Below are positions 37,974-46,744 of a DNA stretch of 64,000 bases, in pieces; position 1 is the stretch's first letter; the number at the start of each line of letters is the position of its first letter. The notes under the pieces were generated by a model, which saw only the letters and a list, made by a program, of their open reading frames with translations, was not told the origin of the DNA and ran no database searches. Origin of the DNA: Fulvivirga sediminis. GTDB taxonomy: Bacteria; Bacteroidota; Bacteroidia; Cytophagales; Cyclobacteriaceae. The stretch lies in the NCBI RefSeq assembly GCF_016757215.1, contig NZ_JAESIY010000008.1:248001-312000 (forward strand). The letters are read 5' to 3'. The translations under genes were made by a program, and so were the position numbers.

Positions 37974-40259
37974 ATGAAAATCACCTATATCCTAACTATT
38001 ATTTTGCTATATAGTCTTTCGGGCTATGCACAAATGGTCGATCAGGTTACTGACCCTGTGGACTATGTAAACCCACTCATGGGTACCGATTCAGACCCGG
38101 GGCTATCTAATGGAAATACGTACCCGGCTATTGCTGTGCCGTGGGGCATGAACTTCTGGACTCCGCAAACCGGCCCTATGGGGCATGGCTGGGCGTACCA
38201 ATATAATAGCCATAAAATCAGAGGATTTAAGCAAACTCACCAGCCTTCTCCCTGGATGAATGATTACGGACAATTTTCTATCATGCCGGTAATTGGCAAG
38301 AAATTCAAACAAGATGAACGAGCGAGCTGGTTTTCACATAAAGCTGAAGTATCAAAGCCTTATTACTACAGCGTTTATCTGGCAGATCATGATATTACTG
38401 TAGAACTAACACCTACAGAAAGAGCAGCACAGTTTCAAATCACTTTTCCTGAATCAGACAGTGCTTACATTGTAGTGGACCCGTTTGACAAAGGTTCTTA
38501 TGTGAAAGTCATCCCCGAAGAGAATAAGATCATTGGCTATACCACCAAATATTCCAGAGGGAAACTCACAAATTTCAAAAACTACTTCGTGATTAAGTTC
38601 GATAAAGAGTTTAGTGATGTAAGTACCTGGGATGGAGATAAGTTGACTGAAGGAAAAACAGAAATGGAAGCGGATCATGCGGGTGCTTTGGTAGGCTTCA
38701 AAACTTCAAACGAAGAGAAAATTAACGTGCAAGTGGCTTCTTCATTTATAAGCTTTGAGCAGGCTGAGCTTAACTTAAGCAGAGAGCTGGCTAATGATGA
38801 TTTTGAAACTACTAAGAAAAAGGCTCGTGAGGAGTGGAATGATAAATTAGGTAGGTTGAAAGTGGAAGGCGGTACCATTGATCAGGTGAGAACTTTCTAT
38901 TCTTGTTTATATAGAACGCTTTTCTTTCCTAATAAGCTCTACGAAATCAACGAGAACAACGAAATCATCCACTGGAGTCCTTATAATGGCGAAATCCTTC
39001 CAGGATACATGTTCGCAGGTACAGGCTTCTGGGATACTTTCAGAGCACTTTATCCATTCTTGAATTTAGTTTACCCTTCCATCAATAAAGAAATGCAAGC
39101 TGGTTTGGCTAACGACTTTAAAGAAGGAGGATGGCTGCCCGAGTGGTCCAGTCCCGGATATGCCAATATCATGGTGGGTAACAATTCTGCCTCAGTGGTA
39201 TCTGATGCTTACATTAAAGGACTTAGAGGGTATGACATTGAAACACTTTATGAAGCGCTTATTCATGGCGCTAACAATGCCGGCCCAATGACCGCAGTAG
39301 GTAGAGCAGGTGCAGAGCAATACATTGATCTTGGCTATGTGCCCTATGATATTGGGATCAACGAAAGTGCCGCCAGATCATTAGAGTATGCTTATGACGA
39401 TTTTGCCATCTATCAGTTAGCGAAAGCTCTTGGAAAATCTAAAAAAGACATTAAGCTCTATAAGAAAAGGGCCATGAACTATAAAAACTTATTTGATCCT
39501 TCGAGCGGACTGATGAGAGGTAAAAACAAAGATGGTTCATTTCAATCGCCTTTTAATCCATTCAAATGGGGAGATGCTTTTACCGAAGGAAACAGCTGGC
39601 ATTATAGCTGGTCAGTATTCCATGACCCTCAAGGCCTTATAGACCTTATGGGAGGCAAACAAAACTTTGTGGCCAAGTTGGATTCAGTATTCGATCTGCC
39701 TCCAATTTTTGATGACAGCTACTATGGTGGTGTTATTCATGAAATCAGAGAAATGCAAATAGCTGATATGGGACAATATGCTCACGGAAATCAGCCTATT
39801 CAGCACATGATTTATCTATATAATTATGCTGGAGCACCATGGAAAGCGCAATATTGGGCCAGAGAAACCATGAATAGAATGTATCAACCTACTCCTGATG
39901 GCTATTGTGGCGATGAAGATAACGGACAAACCTCTGCCTGGTATGTGTTTTCTGCTATGGGCTTTTATCCTGTATGCCCTGCAGTAAATGAGTACGTATT
40001 GGGAGCACCGCTATTTAAGAAAATAACAGTAAGCTTAGAAAATGGTAAAGAATTAGTGATCAATGCCCCGAAAAATAGTGATGAGAACAGATACGTTCAG
40101 CAGCTAACCGTAAATGGAGAGTCTTCTACTAAGAACTATCTAGATCATAATGAACTCATGAAAGGAGCCACCCTGAACTTTGAAATGGGAGCGGAGCCTA
40201 ATAAGAAAAGAGGCATAAAAGAAGAGGATTTTCCTTATTCTCTTTCTACTGAAGAGTAA
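37974..40259 (+). CDS. GH92 alpha-mannosidase
   Basis: 761-residue GH92 exo-alpha-mannosidase with signal peptide (cleavage near SGYAQ). The N-terminal beta-sandwich starts DYVNPLMGTDSD, followed by NGNTYPAIAVPWGMNFWTPQ. The catalytic (alpha/alpha)6 domain shows GTGFWDTFRALYPF (~350), SLEYAYDDFAIYQLAKALGK (~472), the general acid Glu538 in TEGNSWHYSW, YAHGNQPIQHMIYLYNYAG (~602), and DNGQTSAWYVFSAMGFYPV (~645) with the base Asp. All catalytic features are intact. It hydrolyses a terminal alpha-mannosidic linkage; linkage specificity is not readable. It probably works with the adjacent GH125 and GH92 enzymes on alpha-mannan or high-mannose glycans in the periplasm or at the surface. Confidence 0.93.
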   Translation: MKITYILTIILLYSLSGYAQMVDQVTDPVDYVNPLMGTDSDPGLSNGNTYPAIAVPWGMNFWTPQTGPMGHGWAYQYNSHKIRGFKQTHQPSPWMNDYGQFSIMPVIGKKFKQDERASWFSHKAEVSKPYYYSVYLADHDITVELTPTERAAQFQITFPESDSAYIVVDPFDKGSYVKVIPEENKIIGYTTKYSRGKLTNFKNYFVIKFDKEFSDVSTWDGDKLTEGKTEMEADHAGALVGFKTSNEEKINVQVASSFISFEQAELNLSRELANDDFETTKKKAREEWNDKLGRLKVEGGTIDQVRTFYSCLYRTLFFPNKLYEINENNEIIHWSPYNGEILPGYMFAGTGFWDTFRALYPFLNLVYPSINKEMQAGLANDFKEGGWLPEWSSPGYANIMVGNNSASVVSDAYIKGLRGYDIETLYEALIHGANNAGPMTAVGRAGAEQYIDLGYVPYDIGINESAARSLEYAYDDFAIYQLAKALGKSKKDIKLYKKRAMNYKNLFDPSSGLMRGKNKDGSFQSPFNPFKWGDAFTEGNSWHYSWSVFHDPQGLIDLMGGKQNFVAKLDSVFDLPPIFDDSYYGGVIHEIREMQIADMGQYAHGNQPIQHMIYLYNYAGAPWKAQYWARETMNRMYQPTPDGYCGDEDNGQTSAWYVFSAMGFYPVCPAVNEYVLGAPLFKKITVSLENGKELVINAPKNSDENRYVQQLTVNGESSTKNYLDHNELMKGATLNFEMGAEPNKKRGIKEEDFPYSLSTEE

Positions 40260-40361
40260 TTCCTTTTTGTGTTTTGGTTATTGCGAAGTATGAAGTAGTC
40301 TTATATAGATTATTTATACTTCGCTTTACTACACTTCATTCACATTTAAGATATTAAGATT

Positions 40362-42668
40362 ATGATAAAAAAAAACTGGCTAGTGGGGCTGCTAATGGGT
40401 GCTCAGGCACTTGTTGGCCATGCACAAGATAAGCAAGACAAAGGTTTGGTAAAATATGTAGATCCCATGATTGGTACAGCCCGAATGGGCCATACCTATC
40501 CTGGAGCTACAGCTCCTTTCGGAATGGTGCAGTTAAGTCCTGATACCGATACCATACCATATGCAGTTGATGGTAAGTACACCGGAGACGTATATAAGTA
40601 TTGCGCTGGTTATCAGTATGAAGATAAAACTATTGTAGGATTTAGTCATACCCACTTTAGCGGTACAGGGCATTCAGATTTAGGTGATTTTCTTATCATG
40701 CCTACCACTGGCGAATTACAACTCAATCCAGGTACAGCAGAAAATCCGGAGAGCGGCTACAGATCTAAGTTTAGCCATGATAATGAAACAGCAGAGGCAG
40801 GCTATTACAAAGTGAAACTGGATGATCACAACATTACTGCTGAACTTACCGCTACCACCAGAGTAGGCATGCATCAGTATACTTTTCCTGAAGCTGCAGC
40901 GGCGCATATCATATTGGATATGATGTATGGCATTTATAATTATGATGAGAAGACCACGTGGGCTTTTATTAGATTAGAAAATGATACACTTATCACCGGT
41001 TATAAATCTACCAATGGCTGGGCCAGAACCCGTACCGAATATTTCGCGATGTCTTTCAGCAAGCCAGTGAAGACATATGGCTTTAAAATGTATGAAAAAC
41101 ATCCTTACAGAGGCTTTTGGGGACGCTTTGATCAGGAAAATAATTTTCCAGAAGCGGCCAACGAAAAAATCAGAGCACACTTTGACTTTGATGTAGCGGC
41201 AGGGGACAAGATCAAGATAAAATTTGCCCTGTCACCAGTAAGCACAGCTAACGCCATTGAAAATATGAAAGCAGAAGTTCCTGGTTGGGATTTTGAAGCA
41301 GTGAAAGCTCAAACACAGGCAGAGTGGAATAAGCAATTGGGTAAAGTAACAGTAGATGCAGGCACAGAGGATGATTATAAAAACTTCTACACAGCCATGT
41401 ACCATGCCTTTTTAGGGCCAACAGTTTATCAGGATGTAAATGGCGAATACAAAGGGCTAGATCAAAATGTACATCAAGCGGAGGGGTTTACTAACTACAC
41501 CAGCTTCTCACTGTGGGATACTTACCGGGCCCTACACCCTCTATTCAATATTTTGCAACCAGCCAGAAATCAGGATATGATAAAATCTATGCTGGCTCAT
41601 TATGATCAGAGTGTTCATAATATGCTACCTGTTTGGTCTCACTATGCTAATGAAAACTGGTGTATGATCGGCTACCATAGTGTGCCAGTTATCGCAGATG
41701 CTGTCATTAAAGGCAATGCAGATTTTGATGTGGAGCGCGCACTAGAGGCTTGTATCAATACTGCCAATACCAGATATTTTGATGGTATAGGTGAATATAT
41801 TGATAGAGGCTTTGTACCCGAGGATGTCAGTAGAGCCTCGGTGTCCAAAACGTTGGAATATGCTTATGATGACTGGTGTATTGCTCAGATAGCGAAAAAG
41901 TTAGGTAAGGAGGAGGTCTATAAAGAATTTATGAAACGTTCTGAAAGTTATAAGAATGTTTATGATCCTAAAACGGGCTTCATGAGACCTAAGCTGGCCA
42001 ATGGAGAATGGATAAAAGAATTTGATCCTTTAGACACTCATTGGAAAGGCTTTATTGAAGGAAACGCTTGGAATTATAGCTTATACGTTCCCCATGATCC
42101 TGAAAGTATGATAGAGATGATGGGTGGAGATCAAAAGTTCGTTCCTCATCTAGATTCTTTGTTTTCCATGGAGCTTCCAGATAAGTACTTTGAGCACACT
42201 GAAGATATCTCCAGAGATGGCATTATTGGCAATTATGTACATGGTAACGAGCCATCTCACCATGTGGTTTACCTCTATGACTGGACGGATCAGCCATGGA
42301 AAGCACAGGACAAAATCAGGATGATCCTGAAGGCCATGTACAAAACAGGAGCTAATGGACTTGGAGGAAATGATGATTTTGGCCAAATGAGTGCCTGGTA
42401 TTTATTCAGCTCTTTAGGTTTTTACCCTGTAGCACCAGGTTCTAATCAGTATATGTTAGGTAGCCCCGCCGTAAACTCGGCCACTATCCGTTTACAGAAT
42501 GGAAAAGAGTTCAAGATCGAGGCTAAGAAGCAAAGTGATAAAAATGTATTTGTGAAGAAAGTGGAGCTCAACGGTAAAGAAGTAGATAAAACCTATATCA
42601 CTCACGAAGATATAGAAAAAGGAGGAACACTTACTTTTCATATGAGTAATAAGCCGAATAGGAAGTAA
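40362..42668 (+). CDS. GH92 alpha-mannosidase
   Basis: 768-residue GH92 exo-alpha-mannosidase with signal peptide (cleavage near VGHAQ). It carries the classical family signature YVDPMIGTARMGHTYPGATA at the mature N-terminus, then FSHTHFSGTGHSDLGDFLIM (~94), SLWDTYRALHPLF (~384), SVSKTLEYAYDDWCIAQIAK (~492), general acid Glu566 in IEGNAWNYSLYVPHDP, YVHGNEPSHHVVYLYDW (~626) and GNDDFGQMSAWYLFSSLGFY (~668) with the base Asp. Intact and canonical. It is the last of three consecutive GH92 genes and is followed by the repeat array at 42762. A missing type IX sorting tail suggests a periplasmic site. Confidence 0.94.
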   Translation: MIKKNWLVGLLMGAQALVGHAQDKQDKGLVKYVDPMIGTARMGHTYPGATAPFGMVQLSPDTDTIPYAVDGKYTGDVYKYCAGYQYEDKTIVGFSHTHFSGTGHSDLGDFLIMPTTGELQLNPGTAENPESGYRSKFSHDNETAEAGYYKVKLDDHNITAELTATTRVGMHQYTFPEAAAAHIILDMMYGIYNYDEKTTWAFIRLENDTLITGYKSTNGWARTRTEYFAMSFSKPVKTYGFKMYEKHPYRGFWGRFDQENNFPEAANEKIRAHFDFDVAAGDKIKIKFALSPVSTANAIENMKAEVPGWDFEAVKAQTQAEWNKQLGKVTVDAGTEDDYKNFYTAMYHAFLGPTVYQDVNGEYKGLDQNVHQAEGFTNYTSFSLWDTYRALHPLFNILQPARNQDMIKSMLAHYDQSVHNMLPVWSHYANENWCMIGYHSVPVIADAVIKGNADFDVERALEACINTANTRYFDGIGEYIDRGFVPEDVSRASVSKTLEYAYDDWCIAQIAKKLGKEEVYKEFMKRSESYKNVYDPKTGFMRPKLANGEWIKEFDPLDTHWKGFIEGNAWNYSLYVPHDPESMIEMMGGDQKFVPHLDSLFSMELPDKYFEHTEDISRDGIIGNYVHGNEPSHHVVYLYDWTDQPWKAQDKIRMILKAMYKTGANGLGGNDDFGQMSAWYLFSSLGFYPVAPGSNQYMLGSPAVNSATIRLQNGKEFKIEAKKQSDKNVFVKKVELNGKEVDKTYITHEDIEKGGTLTFHMSNKPNRK

Positions 42669-42854
42669 GTAGCAATAGCAGTTGTTCTTAAGATTTAATT
42701 ATGCTTAAGGTAGTTGATATTACTCGGTGAGTTTTGATATAGAATCATGATTTAAGCATAGCAATTCATCGCTAAAATCAGTGGCTCACCTTTTAAAAAT
42801 GACGTAAAAAGATATGGACTTTCGGAAATGGGGTTGAGGTACTACCTTAGTGTC

Positions 42855-42916
42855 AATTAAAGCCAACTATAGACAACAGAAGTCCCCTTTAGAACCAGGT
42901 TCGAAGGGGATTTTTT
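42855..42916 (+). ncRNA. Predicted small RNA, array copy 1
   Basis: Predicted transcript of about 62 nt. The promoter is TACCTTAG at 42843-42850 with TTTCGG upstream at a spacing near 17. A 5' region AATTAAAGCCAACTATAG of ~28 nt appears unpaired. It is followed by a terminator hairpin: stem AGTCCCCTTT / GAAGGGGAT with inner GAAC-CAG-GTTC and six T. Copy 1 alone has GTGTC where the others have GTATC before the core. No ORF or start codon lies in the core. Confidence 0.65.
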
Positions 42917-43117
42917 GTATGTGCTTATTTTAGAATGTACTGCTCAATTGGTGAATCTTTCAGCCAGCCTTCCCTGAAAGCCTCGAATATTGCACTGCTC
43001 GCCTGACTCGTTCTATGAGTAAAACAGTTTATCGCTAAAATCAGTGATTCACCTTGTTAAAATGACACAAAAAGATATGAGCTTTCTGAAATGGGGTTGA
43101 GGTATTACATTAGTATC

Positions 43118-43179
43118 AATTAAAGCCAACTATAGACAACAGAAGTCCCCTTTAGAACCAGGTTCAAAGGGGATTTTTT
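43118..43179 (+). ncRNA. Predicted small RNA, array copy 2
   Basis: Same core as copy 1. The -7 element is TACATTAG (43106-43113), one base different from the other copies, and the -33-like element is TTTCTG. The stem carries A in place of G after GGTTC, which turns a U-G into a U-A pair. Confidence 0.65.
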
Positions 43180-43382
43180 GTATGTGCGTATTTTAGAAAG
43201 CACTGTTCAACTGGGGAAACTTATATAGTCAGACTTCTCTGAGAGCCTCGAATATTGTACTGCTCACTTTGCTTATTTCATGAGAAGAACTGTTCATCGT
43301 CAAAATCCGTGACTCACCTTGTTAAAATGACACAAAAAGATATGAACTTTCGGAAATTGGGGTGAGGCACTACCTTAGTATC

Positions 43383-43444
43383 AATTAAAGCCAACTATAG
43401 ACAACAGAAGTCCCCTTTAGAACCAGGTTCGAAGGGGATTTTTT
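43383..43444 (+). ncRNA. Predicted small RNA, array copy 3
   Basis: Core identical to copy 1 with G at the variable stem position. -7 element TACCTTAG at 43371-43378, -33-like TTTCGG at 43348-43353, 17 bases between them. Terminator T run at 43439-43444. Confidence 0.65.
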
Positions 43445-43644
43445 GTATGTGCATATTTTAAAATGTACTGCTCAATTGGTGAAGCTTTCGGCCAGCCTTT
43501 CCTAAAACCTTGAAGATATCACTACTCACCTTGCTTGTTTCATGAGTACAACTGTTCATCGTCAAAATCAGTGGCTCACCTTGTTAAAATGACACAAAAA
43601 GATATGAATTTTCGGGAATGGGGTTGAGGCACTACCTTCGTATC

Positions 43645-43707
43645 AATTAAAGCCAACTATAGACAACAGAAGTCCCCTTTAGAACCAGGTTCGAAGGGGA
43701 TTTTTTT
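43645..43707 (+). ncRNA. Predicted small RNA, array copy 4
   Basis: Core identical, G at the variable stem position, and a T run of seven. -7 element TACCTTCG at 43633-43640, the TTCG variant seen also in copies 5 and 9. Confidence 0.65.
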
Positions 43708-43913
43708 GTATGTGCGTATTTTAGAAAGCACTGTTCAACTGGGGAAACTTATAGGGTGGTCAGACTTCTCTGAAAGCCTCGAATATTGTATTGCTCGCTT
43801 TGCTTATTTCATGAGTACAACTGTTCATCGTCAAAATCAGTGACTCACCTTTTAAAAATGACACAAAAAGATATGGACTTTCGGAAATGGGGTTGAGGTA
43901 CTACCTTCGTATC

Positions 43914-43975
43914 AATTAAAGCCAACTATAGACAACAGAAGTCCCCTTTAGAACCAGGTTCGAAGGGGATTTTTT
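43914..43975 (+). ncRNA. Predicted small RNA, array copy 5
   Basis: Last copy of block 1. Core identical, G at the variable position, -7 element TACCTTCG at 43902-43909. Similarity to the other units ends right after GTATGTGC at 43984; the SH3 lipoprotein gene begins about 110 bases further on. Confidence 0.65.
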
Positions 43976-44092
43976 GTATGTGCCCCTCGCATATTTTCTC
44001 ATGTTCCTTATCTATTTAGTTGGCGACTCTTTTATTAGGAATAGATTTAATTAATAATCATTTTTATCATTCATTTGATTTTAAACTTTTCC

Positions 44093-45382
44093 ATGTTAAT
44101 GATTGATATTTTAAGGTATAAATTATTGATAGTCGTATTGTTGCTTTTTTCTTGTAAGAAAAGTCGTCAATTAAATGAAACAGTAGATATAGAAAAGGAT
44201 AAGGGGAAAAATGAAAAAAAGGGTGCAGTTCAACCCCCTAAGTATTACTATGTGATAAATAATATGGCTCACCTATACGAGGATACTGATTCTGAACCAT
44301 CAGATACTCTTCATTTTTTAGAGCCCATAAAGGTAATTGATTATAAGCTAAACAGAAATGGTGATGCTTATGTATGTAAGGTTGAAACCTTAGATGGTAA
44401 TATAGGCTATCTTTCAAGTGAGGATTTTAAATCTTACAGTGAGCTGTCAGATCGTTTTAATATGGAAGGGCTTGATGAAAAAAGTATTGAAGGAGGAAGG
44501 CGATTATCTGCTAAAGAAGGTACTTTGAGATTAATTCAAGGTTTAGATAATAGGCCTTCTACCGATTACCATTATACCATTTTTAATATGGTGACACTTT
44601 ATGAGGAGCCATCTTTCACATCAGAGAAGGTAGTCGATTTGAAATACTTGGCACCGGTAGAAGTGATGGAAAAATTAGAAGGAAAAGAGGAGGTGGTTGT
44701 TGAAGTTGAAAAGAGTGAGTCAGTGCAAGGCAACTGGTGTAAGGTGAAAATATTAAATGGAACGCAAGGCTATGTTTTTGATGGATTTATTAGATCATTT
44801 ACCCAACTGCCAGATAAATTATTACCTAAAGGTATAGAGACGGATGAGCTACTAATTAATGGGAAGCTGAAAGCTGTAACTAGTTTAGATCAATTTATTG
44901 ATGTATTAGGTAAACCTGATAGTATTCGATATTATAATATTATAGAAGGATACAATGAGGTAGGTGATATCACCAGACAGCAGAAAGATGGTGTTTTATA
45001 TGTTATTGAGAATGTAGATCAAATACTTGAATATGGAGATGGGGGCTGGATTTATGATGATTTGAGAGTTCATTTTTATTATAAAGCGGGAATAGAGTAT
45101 GAAGAGTTAGAGGGAGAAGTTAGTTTTTCGAATATAGATTTCACTAAAAACAATAATTTTTTACTTTACAATGGCTTTAAGATCGATAGTTCCACATCTT
45201 TTATAGAAATTGCTAAATTGTTTCCAATACACACTATTAACGCCAGAATAAGCGATGATGACGATGCTAGTACTAGCTATGAATTTTGTGGCAGAAGAGA
45301 TAAGAACCAGGCAGCTGACATTTATTGGATTCTGAGTTGCTCCAGAAATGCGGAGCAATTTTTTGTTTATTGGTACGATTAG
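44093..45382 (+). CDS. SH3-domain lipoprotein embedded in the sRNA array
   Basis: About 429 residues from the first ATG (44093); ATG 44099 is equally possible, and a TTG lies upstream at 44075. A lipoprotein signal (YKLLIVVLLLFSC, lipobox LFSC) is followed by a charged linker. Two bacterial SH3-like units follow, each with a YYYVINNMAHLYED- or YHYTIFNMVTLYEE-type start and a GNIGYLSSEDF- or GTQGYVFDGFI-type end (~50-125 and ~160-245). The C-terminal half (~250-430) has no recognised domain. Such SH3 units often bind cell wall peptides. It sits exactly between the two blocks of the sRNA array. A strong terminator hairpin lies inside its last 16 codons (see 45337). Confidence 0.8.
   Translation: MLMIDILRYKLLIVVLLLFSCKKSRQLNETVDIEKDKGKNEKKGAVQPPKYYYVINNMAHLYEDTDSEPSDTLHFLEPIKVIDYKLNRNGDAYVCKVETLDGNIGYLSSEDFKSYSELSDRFNMEGLDEKSIEGGRRLSAKEGTLRLIQGLDNRPSTDYHYTIFNMVTLYEEPSFTSEKVVDLKYLAPVEVMEKLEGKEEVVVEVEKSESVQGNWCKVKILNGTQGYVFDGFIRSFTQLPDKLLPKGIETDELLINGKLKAVTSLDQFIDVLGKPDSIRYYNIIEGYNEVGDITRQQKDGVLYVIENVDQILEYGDGGWIYDDLRVHFYYKAGIEYEELEGEVSFSNIDFTKNNNFLLYNGFKIDSSTSFIEIAKLFPIHTINARISDDDDASTSYEFCGRRDKNQAADIYWILSCSRNAEQFFVYWYD
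45337..45364 (+). terminator. Intrinsic terminator inside the 3' end of the SH3 lipoprotein gene
   Basis: Stem TTGCTCC / GGAGCAA with an eight-base loop, followed by TTTTTT at 45359-45364. The stop codon TAG is at 45380-45382, so termination here would give an mRNA without a stop codon. A similar arrangement is known for arfA of Escherichia coli. Confidence 0.6.
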
Positions 45383-45600
45383 CTTTTCAATTATTATTTC
45401 TTTCACAGTATCCTTAGTGGAGATTAGTTGCTATGAAGTGTATTAGTAGAGGAGGCTGTTAGCTGAGCAAGTTTTTATGAATGGAACAATATGTTTTATG
45501 ATTAATACGGCTTGTCGCTTAAATCAGCTATTTAACCCTGGAAAATTGCACAAAAAGATATGGACTTTCTGAAATAGGCTTGAGGTACTACCTTAGTATC

Positions 45601-45662
45601 AATTAAAGCCAACTATAGACAACAGAAGTCCCCTTTAGAACCAGGTTCAAAGGGGATTTTTT
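45601..45662 (+). ncRNA. Predicted small RNA, array copy 6
   Basis: First unit of block 2. Core identical with A at the variable stem position. -7 element TACCTTAG at 45589-45596, with a TTTCTG-type -33 element. Confidence 0.65.
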
Positions 45663-45865
45663 GTATGTGCATGTCTTAGAATGTACTGGTCAAAAGGTGA
45701 ATCTTTCGGCCAGCCCACTTCCCTAACAGCCTGAATATATCACTACTCGCCTTGCTTATTTCAGGAGCCAATCAATTCATCGCTAAAATCCGTGATTCAC
45801 CTTTTAAAAATGACGTAAAAAGATATAAACTTTCGGAAATGAGGGAGAGATATTACCTTAGTATC

Positions 45866-45927
45866 AATTAAAGCCAACTATAGACAACAGAAGTCCCCTT
45901 TAGAACCAGGTTCGAAGGGGATTTTTT
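45866..45927 (+). ncRNA. Predicted small RNA, array copy 7
   Basis: Core identical with G at the variable position. -7 element TACCTTAG at 45854-45861. The spacer between the promoter elements reads GAGGGAGAGATAT, shared with copy 9 and different from the GGGGTTGAGG form in most others. Confidence 0.65.
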
Positions 45928-46128
45928 GTATGTGCATATTTTAGAAATCACAGGTCAATTGGTGAAGTTTATGGCCAGCCTTTCCTAAAACCCTTGAGTA
46001 TAGTACTGCTCGCTTTGCTTATTTCATGAGTAGAACTGTTCATCGTCAAAATCCGTGACTCACCTTTTAAAAATGACGTAAAAAGATATGAACTTTCGGG
46101 AATGGGGTTGAGGTATTACCTTAGTATC

Positions 46129-46190
46129 AATTAAAGCCAACTATAGACAACAGAAGTCCCCTTTAGAACCAGGTTCAAAGGGGATTTTTT
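46129..46190 (+). ncRNA. Predicted small RNA, array copy 8
   Basis: Core identical with A at the variable stem position. -7 element TACCTTAG at 46117-46124, TTTCGG-type -33 element. Confidence 0.65.
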
Positions 46191-46391
46191 GTATGTGCAT
46201 ATTTTAAAATGTACTGCTCAATTGGTGAAGCTTTCGGCCAGCCTTCCCTGAAAGCCTCGAATATTGTACTGCTCGCCTTGCTTATTTCAGGAGCCAATCA
46301 ATTCATCGCTAAAATCAGTGACTCACCTTTTAAAAATGACTTAAAAAGATATGAACTTTCGGAAATGAGGGAGAGATATTACCTTCGTATC

Positions 46392-46453
46392 AATTAAAGC
46401 CAACTATAGACAACAGAAGTCCCCTTTAGAACCAGGTTCGAAGGGGATTTTTT
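46392..46453 (+). ncRNA. Predicted small RNA, array copy 9
   Basis: Last copy. Core identical with G at the variable position, -7 element TACCTTCG at 46380-46387. Similarity ends within the T run, where GTATGTGC is replaced by GTGTCC. Confidence 0.65.
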
Positions 46454-46617
46454 GTGTCCATATACTAGGTTCCTTCCTTCTAAGATTGCTTAAAAATCTT
46501 GTTTTGGCCCGTCCAATGATGCTTAACTTCCCATTATTAAAAGCAAGGGGATATTTCCCCTCCTTAAAGGGGCTATTTCCTCTGTCATAAGCAGCTGCAG
46601 TAGTCTAACTTAGTGTC

Positions 46618-46697
46618 ATGATTAGTTGTAGAAGTAAAACTTTTCACGTTCAGGTTCAGAAAACTGCTAAGCAGGATTTTCCTGCTGGCAGTTTTTA
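46618..46697 (+). ncRNA. sRNA-like unit of a second type
   Basis: A -7-like TAACTTAG (46606-46613) precedes a short stretch without an ORF. That stretch ends in a strong hairpin: AAAACTG plus AGCAGG against CCTGCT plus CAGTTTTT (46659-46696). The TAnnTTAG form is the same as in the array promoters, but the transcript sequence is unrelated. Its size would be about 75-80 nt. Confidence 0.4.
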
Positions 46698-46744
46698 AAA
46701 GAAATTAATAGTTGGCACTTTAATTTAGCACACCTACATTCTGC

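Larger units (their letters stand above)
42762..43984 (+). repeat. Tandem array block 1: five ~263-bp units
   Basis: Five units with a period of 261-269 bases. Each contains a block from about TCGCTAAAATCAGTG through a promoter-like region to a conserved 70-base core and terminator ending GTATGTGC. Cores are at about 42855, 43118, 43383, 43645 and 43914. Spacers between cores are similar but carry many substitutions, whereas the cores are nearly identical. The block begins 93 bases after the third GH92 gene and ends just upstream of the SH3 lipoprotein gene. Confidence 0.95.
45511..46458 (+). repeat. Tandem array block 2: four ~263-bp units
   Basis: Four further units of the same family and orientation as block 1, with cores at about 45601, 45866, 46129 and 46392 (periods of 262-265 bases). 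The first unit begins at the same internal point (TCGCTTAAATCAG, matching TCGCTAAAATCAG) as the first unit of block 1. A 62-residue frame crossing one spacer (46209-46397) is interrupted in other units, so the spacer is not coding. Confidence 0.95.

Noticed and set aside
34251-42668. Classical polysaccharide utilisation locus
   Set aside because: No SusC/SusD pair, no hybrid two-component system and no anti-sigma/sigma pair are adjacent.
42895-42910. tRNA or tRNA-derived attachment site (GGTTCGAA resembles a T-loop)
   Set aside because: The motif is part of the terminator stem; no acceptor, D or anticodon arms can be formed and three copies have GGTTCAAA.
46209-46397. 62-codon ORF crossing a repeat spacer
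   Set aside because: The same frame in other units meets stops (for example in the spacer after copy 1 and after copy 6), so it is not conserved as protein.
42762-46458. CRISPR array or retron
   Set aside because: The period is ~263 bp with similar, not unique, spacers; no cas genes and no reverse transcriptase are present.
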